A stretch of 64,000 nucleotides of DNA from Orobanche coerulescens (GCA_033398695.1 CM065804.1:49507501-49571500); one strand, 5' to 3'. Shown: positions 1 through 12,187, numbered from the stretch's first letter. The notes: generated by a model from the letters alone, not told the origin. Program-made: numbers and translations.

Positions 1-175
1 TAGCCGACGACTTTACTGTTGGTCGTCGGCTAAAGTCCAGTTAGTCGTCGGCTAAAGTTTTCTAGTTTAGCCGACGACTTGTATACTTTAGCCGACGATA
101 TGCCGTCGGCTAAAGCACAGTTTAGCCGACGGCTAGTATACTTTAAATGACAAAGATGTCGTCGGCTAAAGTATT
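1..175. repeat. Left subterminal repeats of the CACTA element
   Basis: At least six direct or inverted copies of TTTAGCCGACGAC / GTCGTCGGCTAAAG lie in the first 175 bases, several arranged as hairpins. In En/Spm elements the TNPA protein binds short subterminal motifs of this kind. The specific protein-DNA pairing here is inferred. Confidence 0.9.
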
Positions 176-311
176 TCATGTTTTTTTGTGCAAAATATAT
201 CACCATCTAACACTTGAAGAGACCATTTGCAACACATTCGGAAATTACATAACAAGAAAACGAAGAACAGTAATTTTCTCTGGTTTGATCATTCAAGAAA
301 TCATATTGAAG

Positions 312-429
312 GTATGTACTTTATTGAATTTTAATATCAGTTATAATTATATTACGCATATAATATATCTATTTGGATGATTATGAAAATGTTTTAGAAT
401 TATTAGTTCGTTTTCTCGAATATTTCTTG

Positions 430-463
<34 letters not shown>

Positions 464-569
464 GGATTTGACATCTTGAATTCGAGCTATATATATGATG
501 ATTTTAGTCATAATTTTTGTATGTTCTTGATAAATACGATGTATAATATTGTTGTTATTTTTGTTATAG
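312..569 (+). other. Leader intron of the TNPD-like gene
   Basis: A donor (AAG|GTATGTAC) at 312 and an acceptor (TTGTTATAG|G) ending at 569 bracket a T-rich stretch. A TG/TA microsatellite lies inside it at about 430-464. The first ATG of the transposase reading frame follows at 571, so the intron lies in the 5' leader. The prediction rests on splice consensus and on where the conserved protein starts. Confidence 0.55.
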
Positions 570-570
570 G

Positions 571-2990
571 ATGGATAAAAGTTGGATTGGTCTGCAAAAA
601 TGGGATCCAAGGGTCATAGATGGAATGCGAGGGTTTATTCGATTTATGAAGGAACATGATAGTGATAGTATGATTCATTACTGTCCTTGCAATAAATGTA
701 AATGCCGCAGCGATATGTACCGTTTTACACTTGATGTCGTATAGGAGCACTTAAAAAAAAATGGATTTTGGGATAAATATACATGTTGGATTTACCACGG
801 TGAAAGATCGAATTCAATTATTCCCCATGATCACGGACAGTACAGTGGTAGCACATCCAATGACCCCACAAGACGGTTGATTGACGACGTGTTTGGTTAT
901 TACGACAGGGACGTATCGGCTGAAGGTCAATAATACCATATAGCTGATCAAGCAGTCATCCGAACGCCTACATTGATACCCGTTAACACAATTTCTCTTG
1001 ATAGATACAACAAGCTAATCCAGCTCCAACAGACTTTTCTTTATCCTGGGAGTCACATGACGGTTCTTGATAGTGTCATAGAGACTATGAGAGTGAAGGT
1101 GGAGAACAAAACCTCGATTAAAGTTGTGGATGATTCTTTGGAACTTACAGGCAAAATGCTCCCAGAAGGTCATCATCTTCCTAGTAATCACAGTAAAATG
1201 AGACGTATCCTAAAAGGTCTTGGGCTATCGTACATCAAGATCCACGTATGCATATATGATTGTGCTTTATTTTGGGGAAAGCCTAATGAAGATCTAAATA
1301 GATGTCCGGTATGTGACACAGAGAGGTATAAGTTCACTCCTTCTGGTAAAGAGAAAGCTATGAAGGTTCTTTGGTATTTCCCTCTGAAGGATAGATTGGA
1401 GAGGCTTTTCATGTCTCCTCACACAGCCAAGGCGATGAGATGGCACGCTGAGCCTCGGGTGACTGACGAGGATATTATGATACACCCTTCTGATAGAGAG
1501 GCTTGGAAGCATATAGATAGGGAGTTTCCAGGATTTGCATCATATGTCCGAAATGTAAGACTCGGACTTGCATCTGATGGATTCAACCTTTTGGCAACAT
1601 GAGCCTTTCGTATAGTATATGGCCGGTGGTAATGGTTCCTTACCACCTTCCTCCATGGATGTGCATGAAGAAGGAGTATAATATGTTGACTCTCTTAGTA
1701 CATGGCCCCGGGTATCCAGGAAAGTGTATTGATGTTTATTTGAGACCTTTGATAGAGGAGCTGAAGTTGTTGTGGGAGCAAGGTCATCCGACGTACGACA
1801 GTTACTCACATGAGATGTTCTACTTACGTGCTATGTGTACCGGTACCATCAGTGATTTTCCTGCGTACGGGATGCTGTCCGGATCTATTATTAGTGGATA
1901 TAGAGGATGTCCAGTGTGCTTGAATGCTGATTGCGCAAGGTATCATTGTCGGAAGGTTATCAGAATGCCTCACCGTATATGGCTTGAGAGGACGCATGTC
2001 AGCGCGCATGATCTTTGCAGAATTTGATGGGACTGAAGAGGTTGGTGATCCACCACGGGAGTGGACTGGTGAGGAAATTTTGGCCGTGCTGAATGAGTAT
2101 GATTTTGGGCAGTTGAGCAACCATCCTGATATAGTAGCGGCAACTCCTGAAAGACCTGACAGGTATAAGTATTGGTCCCACAAAAGTATTTTCTGGGATC
2201 TACCTTACTGGAGTAAGTTGTCGATTAGGAACTACCTAGATATGATGCACATAGAAAAAAATGTTTGTGAAAGTGTTGTCGGTACAGTGTTATGTTGGGA
2301 AGGGAAAACTAAATACGGCCCTAAGGCACGCATTGGTTTAAAAGAAATGAACATTAGAAAACATTTGTGGTTGAAGGAAGGGAAGGGGAAACACAAAATG
2401 CCGAAAGCTGCTTACACCGTCACCCCTGAGCAAAAGGCTGAGATTTTTTCGTGGATGAAGGCTGCAAGGTATCCCACAGGATATGCTGGAAATATAGGGA
2501 GGTGTGTTAACTTCAAGGAGAACAAGTTAACTGGACTGAAGAGCCATGATTGTCATATCCTCTTACAACGTTTGTTTCGTGTTTATTCGACCATACTTGT
2601 CCAAACAGTGGTCGAGCCTTGTATCGTTATCCGTGTTCTTTTAAAAGTTATGCACTAGGGAAGTAAGGAAGTCGATCTCCGGCTCATGCAAAAGGAGATC
2701 ATTTATATCTTATGCAAATTTGAGAGGATCTTCCCACCGAATTTTTAGATCTCATGCCTCACCTCATGATCCATCTTCCTCGCCAACTTTTACTAACAGC
2801 CCGGTCCACTACACGTGGATGTTTCCAATAGAAAGGCAACTTGGTGAGTACAAGGACTCGTGACTAATAAGTCTCGCACTGTAAGGATGTATCGCCGAAG
2901 CATATCTTGCATGGGAGTGTGTAACATATACCAAGTTCTATTTAGGCGCGGTGGATCCCACACCCGAGCCTATGTCAATAATTCCAAGGT
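571..2990 (+). pseudogene. TNPD/TNP2-like CACTA transposase, N-terminal and catalytic part, decayed
   Basis: Translation from ATG 571 (MDKSWIGLQKW) gives the Transpos_assoc zinc module, with CPCNKCKC around 682-705 and then an HL..GF..KYTCWIYHGE pattern. This is followed by Transposase_21 (about 1150-2650, containing DLPYWSKLSIRNYLDMMHIEKNV) and a degraded DUF4218 region (about 2660-2990: ILCKFERIFPP, then PGPLH..). In the family this protein cuts the element ends. The frame is broken: an in-frame TAG at 742 sits where the family has a coding residue, and shifts occur near 1600, 1925-2030 and after 2658. The remaining fragments are collinear with a complete TNP2. I read this as a recently decayed transposase gene. 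Confidence 0.88.
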
Positions 2991-3283
2991 AATTTAATCT
3001 CTCCATCATCACCAAATAAGTTGAAGTTCAAGGAAGATTACTCGATACCATTTACAACCTTACGAGCTACGAATTGCACATTGGTGGATATTACTTAACC
3101 GTCCCGTAAGTTCAATATTGGAAAGACATTCACCTTTCATGTGATGCTGTGAATGAAGACATTAGATTCCACAATGAAACATTTGCTGATTATTTCGGAC
3201 AATGGGTAAGTGTTTAATTACTGTTTACTTATTTTGCTTACATAATTTACTTAATCACGACATTCACCTTAATTAATATCCAG

Positions 3284-4015
3284 ATGACGCACATACAAAG
3301 TGATGGCCACCCGATGTGGTCACGTGAGTTGATGCTTCTTTCGATGAAGCCTGTTACATCTAGAGTTTATTCAATAGCGAAGGTAAATGGTGTGACATTT
3401 GTATGTATCGACAGAGATCAAAGACGGAGGTGTCAAAATTCTGGGGTTATGATTGACGGTGGATATTACGGTGTTCTTCTCGAAGTAGTGGAACTAATTT
3501 ATGGAGAAGGCTTGACAGTTTACTTGTTCAAGTGTAGGTGGTTTGATACAAATCCTCAAATCGAAAGGGAGGATAATTATGGACTATTATCTGTTGATAG
3601 TTCTACAAGTTGGTATGAAAGTGATTCTTTTGTTTTTGCAACATCTGCTAAACCAGTTTACTACCTCGATGACTTGGTAAAAAAAGGAGCATGGAAGATC
3701 GTAAATCATGTGGCTACGAGAAATATATATAGTGCGGCTACACTTGGACAAGCAGTCGATAAGGATTACAACGAGGCATATCAAGAGCCAGATACAACTA
3801 ATATTCCACGATCCTCCACAATACTACTGAATAATGTTGTAGAAGGTCGAGTTGTTCGGCTACATGGCGAAGAACGTGGGTTCATAGATGTAGGTACAAA
3901 TGAATTACGTGCAGACTCTGATGAAGATGATGAGGACGAGTTCAGACATATGCTGCCAGTTATGAACTCCGACAGAGAGACAGATTCAAGTGGTGATTCT
4001 GACTACGAACCTTAG
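3284..4015 (+). CDS. C-terminal exon of TNPD-like transposase (DUF4216)
   Basis: An open frame of 243 codons carries the DUF4216 domain that ends TNP2-type transposases. It has NGVTFVCIDRDQRRRCQNSG, then GGYYGVLLEVVEL, then a LFKCRWFDTNPQI core, and an acidic tail rich in D and E. An acceptor-like AATATCCAG lies just before the first ATG, so the ATG is probably an internal Met of an exon and not the true start. It belongs to the same gene as the broken catalytic part upstream. No function is established for DUF4216 beyond its consistent presence in these transposases. Confidence 0.85.
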   Translation: MTHIQSDGHPMWSRELMLLSMKPVTSRVYSIAKVNGVTFVCIDRDQRRRCQNSGVMIDGGYYGVLLEVVELIYGEGLTVYLFKCRWFDTNPQIEREDNYGLLSVDSSTSWYESDSFVFATSAKPVYYLDDLVKKGAWKIVNHVATRNIYSAATLGQAVDKDYNEAYQEPDTTNIPRSSTILLNNVVEGRVVRLHGEERGFIDVGTNELRADSDEDDEDEFRHMLPVMNSDRETDSSGDSDYEP

Positions 4016-5310
4016 AAGGACATATCATATTATTTGTAAAAGTTCTTTAAATATTGATTGTTGTTTGCCGCTCGAACGAATCAAAAGTGATATTATTACT
4101 GATTTTTTTTTATTTTTTTTATATATAATTATTTATAATAAAACAAGTATAAATATATAAACTATAAATATTATATAAAAAACAAATATAAATATATATA
4201 AAATATAATTATATAAAAACTATATAAATTAATATACAAATATATATAATGATGTTATATATATATATATTTATTTATAATTAAATTCAAATTTATATAT
4301 ATAAAATTTAATTTATAAATACATAAATACTTTAGCCGACGACAGCTGTCGGCTAAAGTTGAGATATTTTTAATTTTTATTATATATATATATATATATA
4401 TATTTATAGTTAAATATATATATTTAATTTAATTATATAAAAAATGATAAATTGGGCTTTAAAGTGTAGCTATTTTTAATTTTTAATATATATATTTATA
4501 GTTATATATATATATATATAATTTAATAAAGTTGAGATATTTTTAATTTTTATTATTATATATATATATAATTTAATTATATAAAAAAATGATAAATTGG
4601 GCTTTAAAGTGTAGATATTTTTAATTTTTAATATATATATTTATAGTTAAATATATATATATATATATATAATTTAATTATATAAAAAATGATAAAGTGA
4701 GCTTTAGCCGACGACAGCCGTCGGCTAAAGTTGAGATATTTTTAATTTTTATTATATATATATATTTATAGTTATATATATATATATTTATATAATTTAA
4801 TTATATAAAAAAATGATAAATTGGGCTTTAAAGTGTAGATATTTTTAATTTTTAATATATATATTTATAGTTAAATATATATATATATAGATAATTTAAA
4901 TATATAAAAAATGATAAAGTGGGCTTTAGCCGACGACAGCCGTCGGCTAAAGTGTAGATATTTTTAATTTTTATTATATATATTTATAGGTAAATATATA
5001 TATATATATATAATTTAATTATATAAGGTTTTAGCCGACGACAGCTGTCGGCTAAAGTATATACATATAATTTTTTTTTGGATCTATTTTAGCCGACGAC
5101 TGTTGTCGGCTAAAGTGACACGGCCCGTGTCAATTGACACGGCCCGTGTCCTAGTGGTCTATATTTCCAAAAATATTCTGGACATGCAACCCGTTCGAGC
5201 CGTTCGACACGGCCCGTGTCATGGTGGTTCGTTTTTTATTTTAGCCGACTATTACCGTCGGCTAAAGCGAACAAGTTTAGCCGACGACATCCACTGTCGT
5301 CGGCCAAAAT
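4016..5310. repeat. AT-rich spacer with internal hairpin cluster between the two CACTA genes
   Basis: TA-rich sequence with several degenerate tandem units (each carrying GATATTTTTAATTTTTA and AAATTGGGCTTTAAAGTG) is punctuated by hairpins. These have TTTAGCCGACGAC on one arm and GTCGGCTAAAG on the other, at about 4331-4358, 4703-4730, 4924-4951, 5030-5057, 5088-5116, 5241-5267 and 5276-5308. The motif is the same as in the terminal subterminal repeats but lies 5 kb from either end. No coding sequence is seen. Confidence 0.85.
5117..5220. promoter_or_regulatory. Three copies of the palindrome GACACGG-C-CCGTGTC
   Basis: Near-perfect 15-bp palindromes (7-bp arms, 1-base centre) lie at 5117-5131, 5136-5150 and 5206-5220. 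The first two are separated by AATT. They sit between the last TTTAGCCGACGAC hairpins and the C/T-rich leader of the second gene. This suggests a protein-binding site controlling that gene, which is an inference. Confidence 0.5.
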
Positions 5311-5327
5311 ACCCCTATACATAAAAA

Positions 5328-6740
5328 AAAAAACTTTCCCTTCCCCTTCGTCTTTTTTCTTTTCCCTTTTCCTCAGCCTGGAACCGTTTTCCCCTTCGAC
5401 TTTTTCCCCTTCGTCCCGTCGTCCCGTCGTCCCGCCGCTCCGACATCCGCTCCGCTCCGCCGCTCCGACATCCGCTCCCGCTGCCCCTCGCTGCCCCGCT
5501 GCCCCTGCTGCCCCGTTGTCCCGTCGTCCGCGTCCCGCCGCCGGAACCTCGTAATTTTCGCGAGCGCCATCGGGGTTCCGATTTCAGTGCCATCTGCCGT
5601 AGGCGTCAAGCGGAAGAAGAAATTGTTTCAAGATTCCCCAGAGCTACAATACTACCAAAATCCTTGCACTCGGGTAATGAGTTGCAATTTTTGTTAGATT
5701 CAGAATTTTTGAATGCTTATAAATGCAAACAAGATGATGATCTTTTGAATTGCTGTTCTCGTTGTTCTCTGTCCGCAAGTTTGATGTTTGAGTTTTAGGA
5801 GGTTCTATACTTTGATGCGTATGCAAGGTCTCCGAATGAACAGAAATACCAAAATTAGGGAACGGGTGTGTGGTAGAACCAGAAGCATGTACCTGGATAA
5901 TTGAACGGTGTAATTTACAACTACATTTTGGGTGTTAAAATTTTTTTGTGGCAAGTTAAATGTGAACCTTCATACTTGGGGATGAAGTTAATGTTATGCG
6001 ATATGTATCCGCAATTTTTGAATATATTCAAATTCTTAGCGTCTTGATATTTAACATTATTTTTTTCATCAAATCCTTGCAATTTGCAACTGCAGCACTG
6101 CTTGTTATTTTTGCTTGGGTGTAGATTATTAAGTTTGGTTTGGTCTTGGTGAACAAAGGCAGCCAACTATTTCTTTCTTTTATTGTGCTTGGTTGCACTC
6201 ACTTTTGGAACCATTTTTTCCAATGGAATTACTCATTCTTAGTGCAACTCTTAATCATCAAAATGCATCTGGTTCCTTTGATGCGAAGGATATTTGCGAA
6301 CTTGTTGCGAAGTTTTATACGGAAGACTTTAAAAGTGATGAAAGATTACAATTGGAGAGGCAGCTAACACATTGTTAGTATATTGCGGTTAAAGGCTTCA
6401 GGTATAATACTCTTTCATCCTTTTTCGACCTATGTCAATGGTTGATAAGGATCGGGAAGTCTATCCTTTACAACCTCATTTTTTTTAATGTTATTGAACT
6501 TGTGCTTATACTTTTGGTATCTACCGCTAGTTCCAAATGATTTCAGCTAAAAAGTTCAAGGTTTTGATTGATTGGCAAAGAGTGAAATTAAAATTAACCA
6601 CCACAAAAAAAAACTATATCCACATCTTGTAAACATAGTGAGTATCTCGCTTTACATAACACTGCCTTCCTTCACCTTGCTGCAATCGGATGAAATTGGG
6701 ATCGAGAAGTTTAACATGTGATTGAATTTGTACAGGTTAA
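5328..6740 (+). promoter_or_regulatory. C/T-rich leader and probable 5' UTR/intron of the TNPA-like gene
   Basis: From 5328 the composition changes abruptly to a pyrimidine-rich, CpG-rich tract (CCCCTTCG, then CCGTCGTCCCG repeats to about 5560), typical of a plant 5' UTR. It is followed by T-rich, intron-like DNA up to the ATG at 6741. The reading frames in this stretch have no recognisable domain. I see no strong TATA box. The exact transcription start and the leader intron borders are not determined. Confidence 0.45.
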
Positions 6741-9471
6741 ATGGACAAAATTAAGAGACTAGCATGTGGTAATAAAAAATCGAAGACTCCGGAGTCGGGG
6801 GATAGTTCCGCAGCTTCCAATCGTGCTGATCCTGTCGGTAAATATTTGGATGAAAGTAACAGTCGCATACGTGGGCTAATAGAGAATAGTGGACTGAAGT
6901 TTAAGGATGGGAACTTGTATCCGGCGGATGACGCACATACTATTGCGAGGCGCTTATCGTATCAGACTCCGACATCGCGGACGACTCCCACTACTGTCGA
7001 GACGACTCAGCCTCGTATGCCTCCTATACACCGCATTCCCTCTCCTCCTACTACATCTGGGAGCGGCCGATCTACACCGAGCACGTCATCTGAGGTGCCT
7101 TCCGGTCCTCCGTCGACTCTATTTATGCCCTCTATGGTACCGTCGATTCCAGGGGTCGATGAGAAAGGAGTCCGCCGGCCATATAGCTTGGTTAACCCGA
7201 CGGAGGCGTATGTGTTCCAGGCGTGGCCTGAGAAAATGATTTGGCGAACATGTCGGATATCTAAGACGAAGTTGTACGCGTCGCTTGCGGAGCTTGATAA
7301 TGAGGGGGGTCGTACCGAAGACGAACCGAAAAAGAAGAAGAAGACTCGTGGCCCATCGAAGGGTCTAGCACTTGACGCATATGTTTCAAAAAATGGCCGT
7401 CACAAGATAGCAGTAGATGAAAAGTATCGACGACCCATTTTGGCTTCGGATGCTTGTACGGCATATTGCCGTAATGTTGGGTTTGTCATACGCGATAGAA
7501 TTCCGGTACTGTGGGTTGAGTGGAAGGATGTGCCACAAAGTGTGAAGGATGCATTGTAAAATGCTATGTCGGTAAGTTTTTCTCAATTCCGAAAGCTACT
7601 TTGTGTATTTAAATTCGAAAAAAATTTAGTAATATATATTATATGCTAATTGTAGGTTTGGTTTGAGATTCCTTCTTTCCTACTATATACTTGGTGTGAT
7701 GAGGTGCAAACAACCAAGTAAGTAATTTTCACAATACGTAGTTGAGTAATTAATGGAGTAATTTTTGCATCATTTTAGTTATTGTTAAAAATACTTGATT
7801 TGGAGACACCTCAGTATTTCTGAAGTCTATTTGGTGGTAGTTACACAAGGAATGATCTAATTCGTTTTTACTTGCATCATAAACATGCTAATATGTTGAC
7901 CCATTTTTATTGAGTTTGTTCCTTCAACCTTTTTGACTTGCTTTTAATGGTGAAGTTCATTATTTTGAGAGTATTCACTATGATTGGTAGGTTTTACTAC
8001 AAACTGGATAAGCCTGGTAGAATACTGCTTTGGTCACAATTATGGGTTCTGTTATGTTTATTTATTATTTTTCAGAACAAATTTCAATTGTTTCTTGCAT
8101 CCAATTGAACCCTGTATTCCATCAAACAGAAAAACCCAAGTACTTCATGTAGTTTATTTTTATTTTTCCAAAATGAAAATAATGCGACTATCTACTCTTT
8201 GTCTTTGTTTTTCCTGTCATGATTCTTGGGGATAAACATTGTCTATGTCTGTTTGTCTATATTACCAAGAGTGGTGATCTGGTGCATGAGACACTCTTTT
8301 TTCAGTTACAAGATGTCGCATGAAATTCTTTGACAATGTTTGATTATTATTTATAAATATTTGTTATAGGTACAAATCTTGGAAAAATGAGCTACACATG
8401 TTTTGGTCAGCTTGGGGTAATTCCCGTGAGGCTACTCTAGAGGAGTTCAAGTATCGGGAGTATGAGTGGAGATGGCTATGCGCACATTTTAGCAACCCGG
8501 ACTATATTGTATGTAATCGAGCTCTAAATATTTTTGTAATGTTATTGTTGTTTAAAGATATGTAACATATATGTAACTTACTTGTGGTAGTTTTTCGCCT
8601 TGTTAAATAAAAATTACATGTTTTTATGTGTAGGCGAGCAGTTCAACCAACACTGTTAACCGTAAGGGTTTGACGGAGCACCACAGTTTAGGTTCGCGGT
8701 CGTTAGCGAGAGTTTCGCACGAGGCCACTTCTGATGAAAATGTGGCGAATGCCTTTGTCTACGTGACTCAGAAGGCATATCCTAACTATCCGGATAGACT
8801 TGTAAGTTGTAAATATATCCTAACCATTTTAATACTGCTATCAGTCTTTACCTCTGAACTTTATTAATATTCGGTTACTTTTTTTGTTCCCACTTAATTA
8901 GGAGAGAGTGACTGAGGAGTCTGAGAGGATGTTGATAGAGATGGCGAGGGAGGAGCATCTGGATTTGGACGAGACTGGTCTCGAGTTAGCACGCCGAGAG
9001 ATCGATCAGGCCGATCCCTACATTAGGGCAAGGGTGTGGGCTACCATTTACCCTCCTAAAGGGAGTCATCACCGGACGCCGATGATGGGAGCTGAAGGCA
9101 CCGGATTATTGAAGAATACTACAGGGTTTCAGCGCAATCAAATGGGCGACACTCAAAAGGCCTATTTGGAGGAGCAATTGAGGATCGAGAGGGAGCTCCG
9201 AGCTGAGGAGCAAAGAAAGTCTCAAGACAAGTTCCAGAAATTCCAAGAGGAACAAAGGAAGGTTCAACAAGAGATGTTAGCTCAGCAGCAGGCCATGATG
9301 CAGTATATGATGTCATTGAGTCAGACCGTGTGTCAATCGGGAATTTCGGTACCACCACCACCTCAATTCTTCAATTCAAAAACACCCCCCTCTTCTTCAC
9401 AGCCTCGGGACGACGACATGCAAGACGGTAGTAATCCTTCTTCAATCTTTAAGAATTTGACGGATCTTTGA
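6741..9471 (+). CDS. TNPA-like CACTA accessory protein (Transposase_24 family), multi-exon
   Basis: Exon 1 (6741-7559, MDKIKRLACG..) has a Pro/Ser/Thr-rich middle, a lysine run (KKKKK) and a WVEWKDVP motif near its end. Further exons are read at about 7657-7720 (VWFEIPSFL), 8370-8511 (YKSWKNELHMFWSAWG), 8634-8802 (the HHSLGSRSLARVSHE motif of Transposase_24) and 8903-9471. The last has a glutamine-rich coiled coil with LRIERELRAEEQRK and ends in FKNLTDL. Introns with GT/AG ends separate them. In En/Spm the corresponding product binds subterminal repeats and bridges the ends. This gene is clearly less damaged than the transposase upstream. The stop at 7557 may be real or may be removed by splicing. 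Confidence 0.72.
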
Positions 9472-9721
9472 GGATTTTAGTTGTCATTGTAGTAGTTATT
9501 TTGCTAAATATTTTTTGTTTAGACTCGTGTTCGTTAATGTTGCTGTTTATTTATTTTGTTGATGTTGCTACATGTATGTTGATATGGTTTGTATTTAAAT
9601 TATGCTTTTCGTAATTGATTTATGTTGATTGTGATGTATGGTGGTGTATTGTACATTTGGAATAACAGGTTATCTGAACAGGTTTGGTGATTTTGAAATC
9701 TGAATTTTTTTTTTCACTGGA

Positions 9722-10148
9722 CTTTAGCCGACGGCATTTACACTGCATCGGCTAAAGTATTTAATTAAAAAATAAAATAAAACTTTAGCCGACGACTTAC
9801 GTCACGTCGCCGGCTAAATGTCGAGTTTTAGCCGACGGCAACGTTGCCGTCGGCTAAAGTGTATAGGTTTTAGCCGACGACAGCACTTACCGTCGTCTAA
9901 AACTCGACATTTTAGCCGACGCCTATGTAGCCGTCGGCTAAAACGGGTAGTATTTTAGCCAACGCTTACACGGTCGTCGGCTAAAGTTCGATTTTAGCCG
10001 ACGACCTTCCCTATTAGCCGTTGGCTAAACTTTAGCCGACCGACCTCAGCCGACCGACTTTTAGCCGACAGCTGACCCCTTTAGCCGACGACTTTAGACT
10101 TTAGCCGACGACTTTTTGCTGTCGGCTAAAGTATAAACATTGGTAGTG
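9722..10148. repeat. Right subterminal repeats and TIR of the CACTA element
   Basis: About fifteen copies of TTTAGCCGACG / CGTCGGCTAAA in both orientations, many diverged (for example CCGACGGC, CCAACGC, CCGACCGACC), run up to the terminal CATTGGTAGTG. TAT at 10149-10151 is the likely 3-bp target duplication, but the left copy is outside the window. Confidence 0.92.
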
Positions 10149-11951
10149 TATTGTGCAGAAACATTATATAAGGGACAACACTCCATTTCATTCTCATTTC
10201 CTTCGAGTATCCTTCGTTTTTGAGAGACCAAAGAGCATTATATCTTCCTTAAACACTTAGACCACCTCCACTTAATCACTAGAGATTGGATGCCACTTGT
10301 GTTTGATCATTGGAGTGGAGAAACGTCTTGATTTGGCAAACAAGCAACCGGAGACGGATTCGACTATTTGTCTCGGTGTTTTTCCTCATCTTAAGGTATG
10401 TTATACTACTTTTAACTTTGAATTCATGTTCTTAAGGATATGAAGATTATGCTATCAGGATATTAAGTTTCTTTGGTGATTTATCCAAACCACATCATGT
10501 TTAGGATATTGAGATGATTATGCTTTAAGTACCTTGGTTAAGAACATCATGGTTCGAATCTTGTTACGATGAACAAGTAGATGAAGTTTCTGACATTGGT
10601 AATCCAAATTTAGAAGGTGTCTTCATAGTAATCACGGACTTGACTTTAACATCATTATTGTTAGATGAATCTAAGAGATTGATCATGGAAAGATTTATCT
10701 TGTAAAGATGGAGTGTTAAACAAACTACAAGATGATAGTTTTGATTGATATAAGGTATTGATATCGACCGTTAAGCCTTCCGAATTACGCATGAAGAATT
10801 GTAATCGAAATGGAATATGGTTTTATGATGGTATACATATTCTTGAATTCGAGGTTGTTGTTATCCGTAAGATCATTCATAACCGTATGAGCATGATATT
10901 CAGGGAGATAACATGTTTTAACACTGAAGATTTCATAAGTTTTATAACGATTAGATCAGTCGACTGTCCAGGAGGAACTGTCATTCATGAATAGCGTGTG
11001 CTAAAGCTTCATGGTTAGCGTGCGCTATCGAGCATAAGTTAACGTACGCTACGATTGGAAACGTAACGTGCGCTATGTCATCAGGCGAGTCAGTCGGCTG
11101 ATCAGAAAGGACTGTCGATACATAGTTAGCGTACGCTAGGCTTCATTGTTTACATGCGCTAACGAGCAGGCTTAGCGTGCGCTACATAGAATACTTAGCG
11201 TACGTTAAGCAGTTCAGGCAGATTACATTTTATGAACTTTCGGCCGTAAATTGGATTGTTAGACATTCGTACGACATGAGATGAATTCTATATTATTTCT
11301 TTTGTTATGGTTCGAGCTTGCTACGTGATTGATCAAAGGGGCGACTTTCGAGTGTTTCGTTTTACGTGGAAATATTGTTCTTGTCTTCGAATTGAGGCAA
11401 GTACCTTAATTGTTTTATATATTGATGTTATACATATTGTCGTGCATAAATGTCATTGTTGTATGTCCACCACGTGTTGGTCCGACGGGATAATCTTGGG
11501 GTCTAGGCAGTGAACGCTGTATCATTGGAATTACCATGTGTATGTTGTGATATCATGTTATGATTATCATGTGTGTATGTTATTATTGAGATTCTCGCAG
11601 GGGAAGACTCGTTTGTTCAGGATCCAGGAGAACGGGGAAACAACCACTGGAGTTGCATGACGACGAGGGTGCAGAGTGATGTTCCGGACGGGTTTATTTA
11701 TCTGTTGTTTGTACCGTTTTAATAAGTACTCGAGTACGTAGTCGTTTATGATGATTTGGATTTGGTGATGTAATAATACTTTTTCCGTTGAACTTTCGTA
11801 CTTTCAGTATTGGTCAGAACTGTTGTATCTTATTTCCGTTATTTTCATACGTTGGTATCTGTTAATGTCTTTTCAGTTCTTCAGCCTTGTAAATCCTTAT
11901 GTAAAGGATTTACGGCGCTGTAATACTCCTGAACATATCGGGGGTGTTACA
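10149..11951 (+). repeat. Partial 5' LTR of gypsy element A
   Basis: The end is fixed by TGTTACA (11945-11951) directly before the primer-binding site. A TATA-like TATATAAG lies at about 10165, followed by a C/T-rich leader. The LTR resembles E and F in its end (GGCGCTGTAATACTCC.. compared with the GGCACTGTAATATC and GGTGCTGTAATATT types). No coding sequence is recognised. The part left of the CACTA insertion is not in the window. Confidence 0.75.
10989..11215. promoter_or_regulatory. Array of TTAGCGTRCGCTAA palindromes in LTR A
   Basis: Eight copies of a 12-14-bp palindrome (TTAGCGTGCGCTAT, TTAACGTACGCTAC, TTAGCGTACGCTAG and similar) occur in 227 bp with irregular 15-35-bp spacing. The same class of array is found in the LTRs of elements E and F. 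Here it lies about 0.8 kb downstream of the TATA-like box; in E and F it lies directly upstream. Confidence 0.85.
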
Positions 11952-11956
11952 GAATA

Positions 11957-11970
11957 TGGTATCAGAGATA
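11957..11970 (+). other. Primer-binding site of element A
   Basis: TGGTATCAGAG lies 5 bases after the LTR end, complementary to the 3' end of initiator Met-tRNA, the common primer of plant chromoviruses. Confidence 0.8.
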
Positions 11971-12187
11971 AGATTATGGATATCTTGGCCATTGGGTTAA
12001 AATAGGGGTCGTATGTGTCTTTTGAGGTAACCGGCCGTGAATAACATCACTGTACTGCCTACGTCTTCATGCGAATGGTGGTTGTAAGTTCCTAAACTCT
12101 TATCTCATCCTTTACATGTTGTATCTCTTTATACTTGAACATTAGAACAATAATATTTTTTGTATATTGAGTATTCATGCTTACAGT

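Larger units (their letters stand above)
1..10148 (+). mobile_element. CACTA (En/Spm-like) DNA transposon, left terminus outside the window
   Basis: The right terminus is seen directly. At 10138-10148 the sequence ends CATTGGTAGTG, which on the other strand reads CACTACCAATG, the diagnostic CACTA inverted repeat. Repeats of TTTAGCCGACGAC in both orientations fill 1-175 and 9722-10135 and serve as the subterminal repeats. Two genes lie inside on the plus strand, in the usual CACTA order: a TNPD-like transposase (Transposase_21) and then a TNPA-like accessory protein (Transposase_24). The left TIR must lie just upstream of base 1, because the window opens inside a subterminal repeat. The transposase gene has several stops, so this copy probably cannot move on its own. 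It sits in the LTR of gypsy element A. Confidence 0.93.

Noticed and set aside
5216..5593. Arg/Pro/Ala-rich frames over the CpG-rich stretch
   Set aside because: Overlapping frames on both strands in low-complexity CCGTCG repeats, better read as an untranslated leader.
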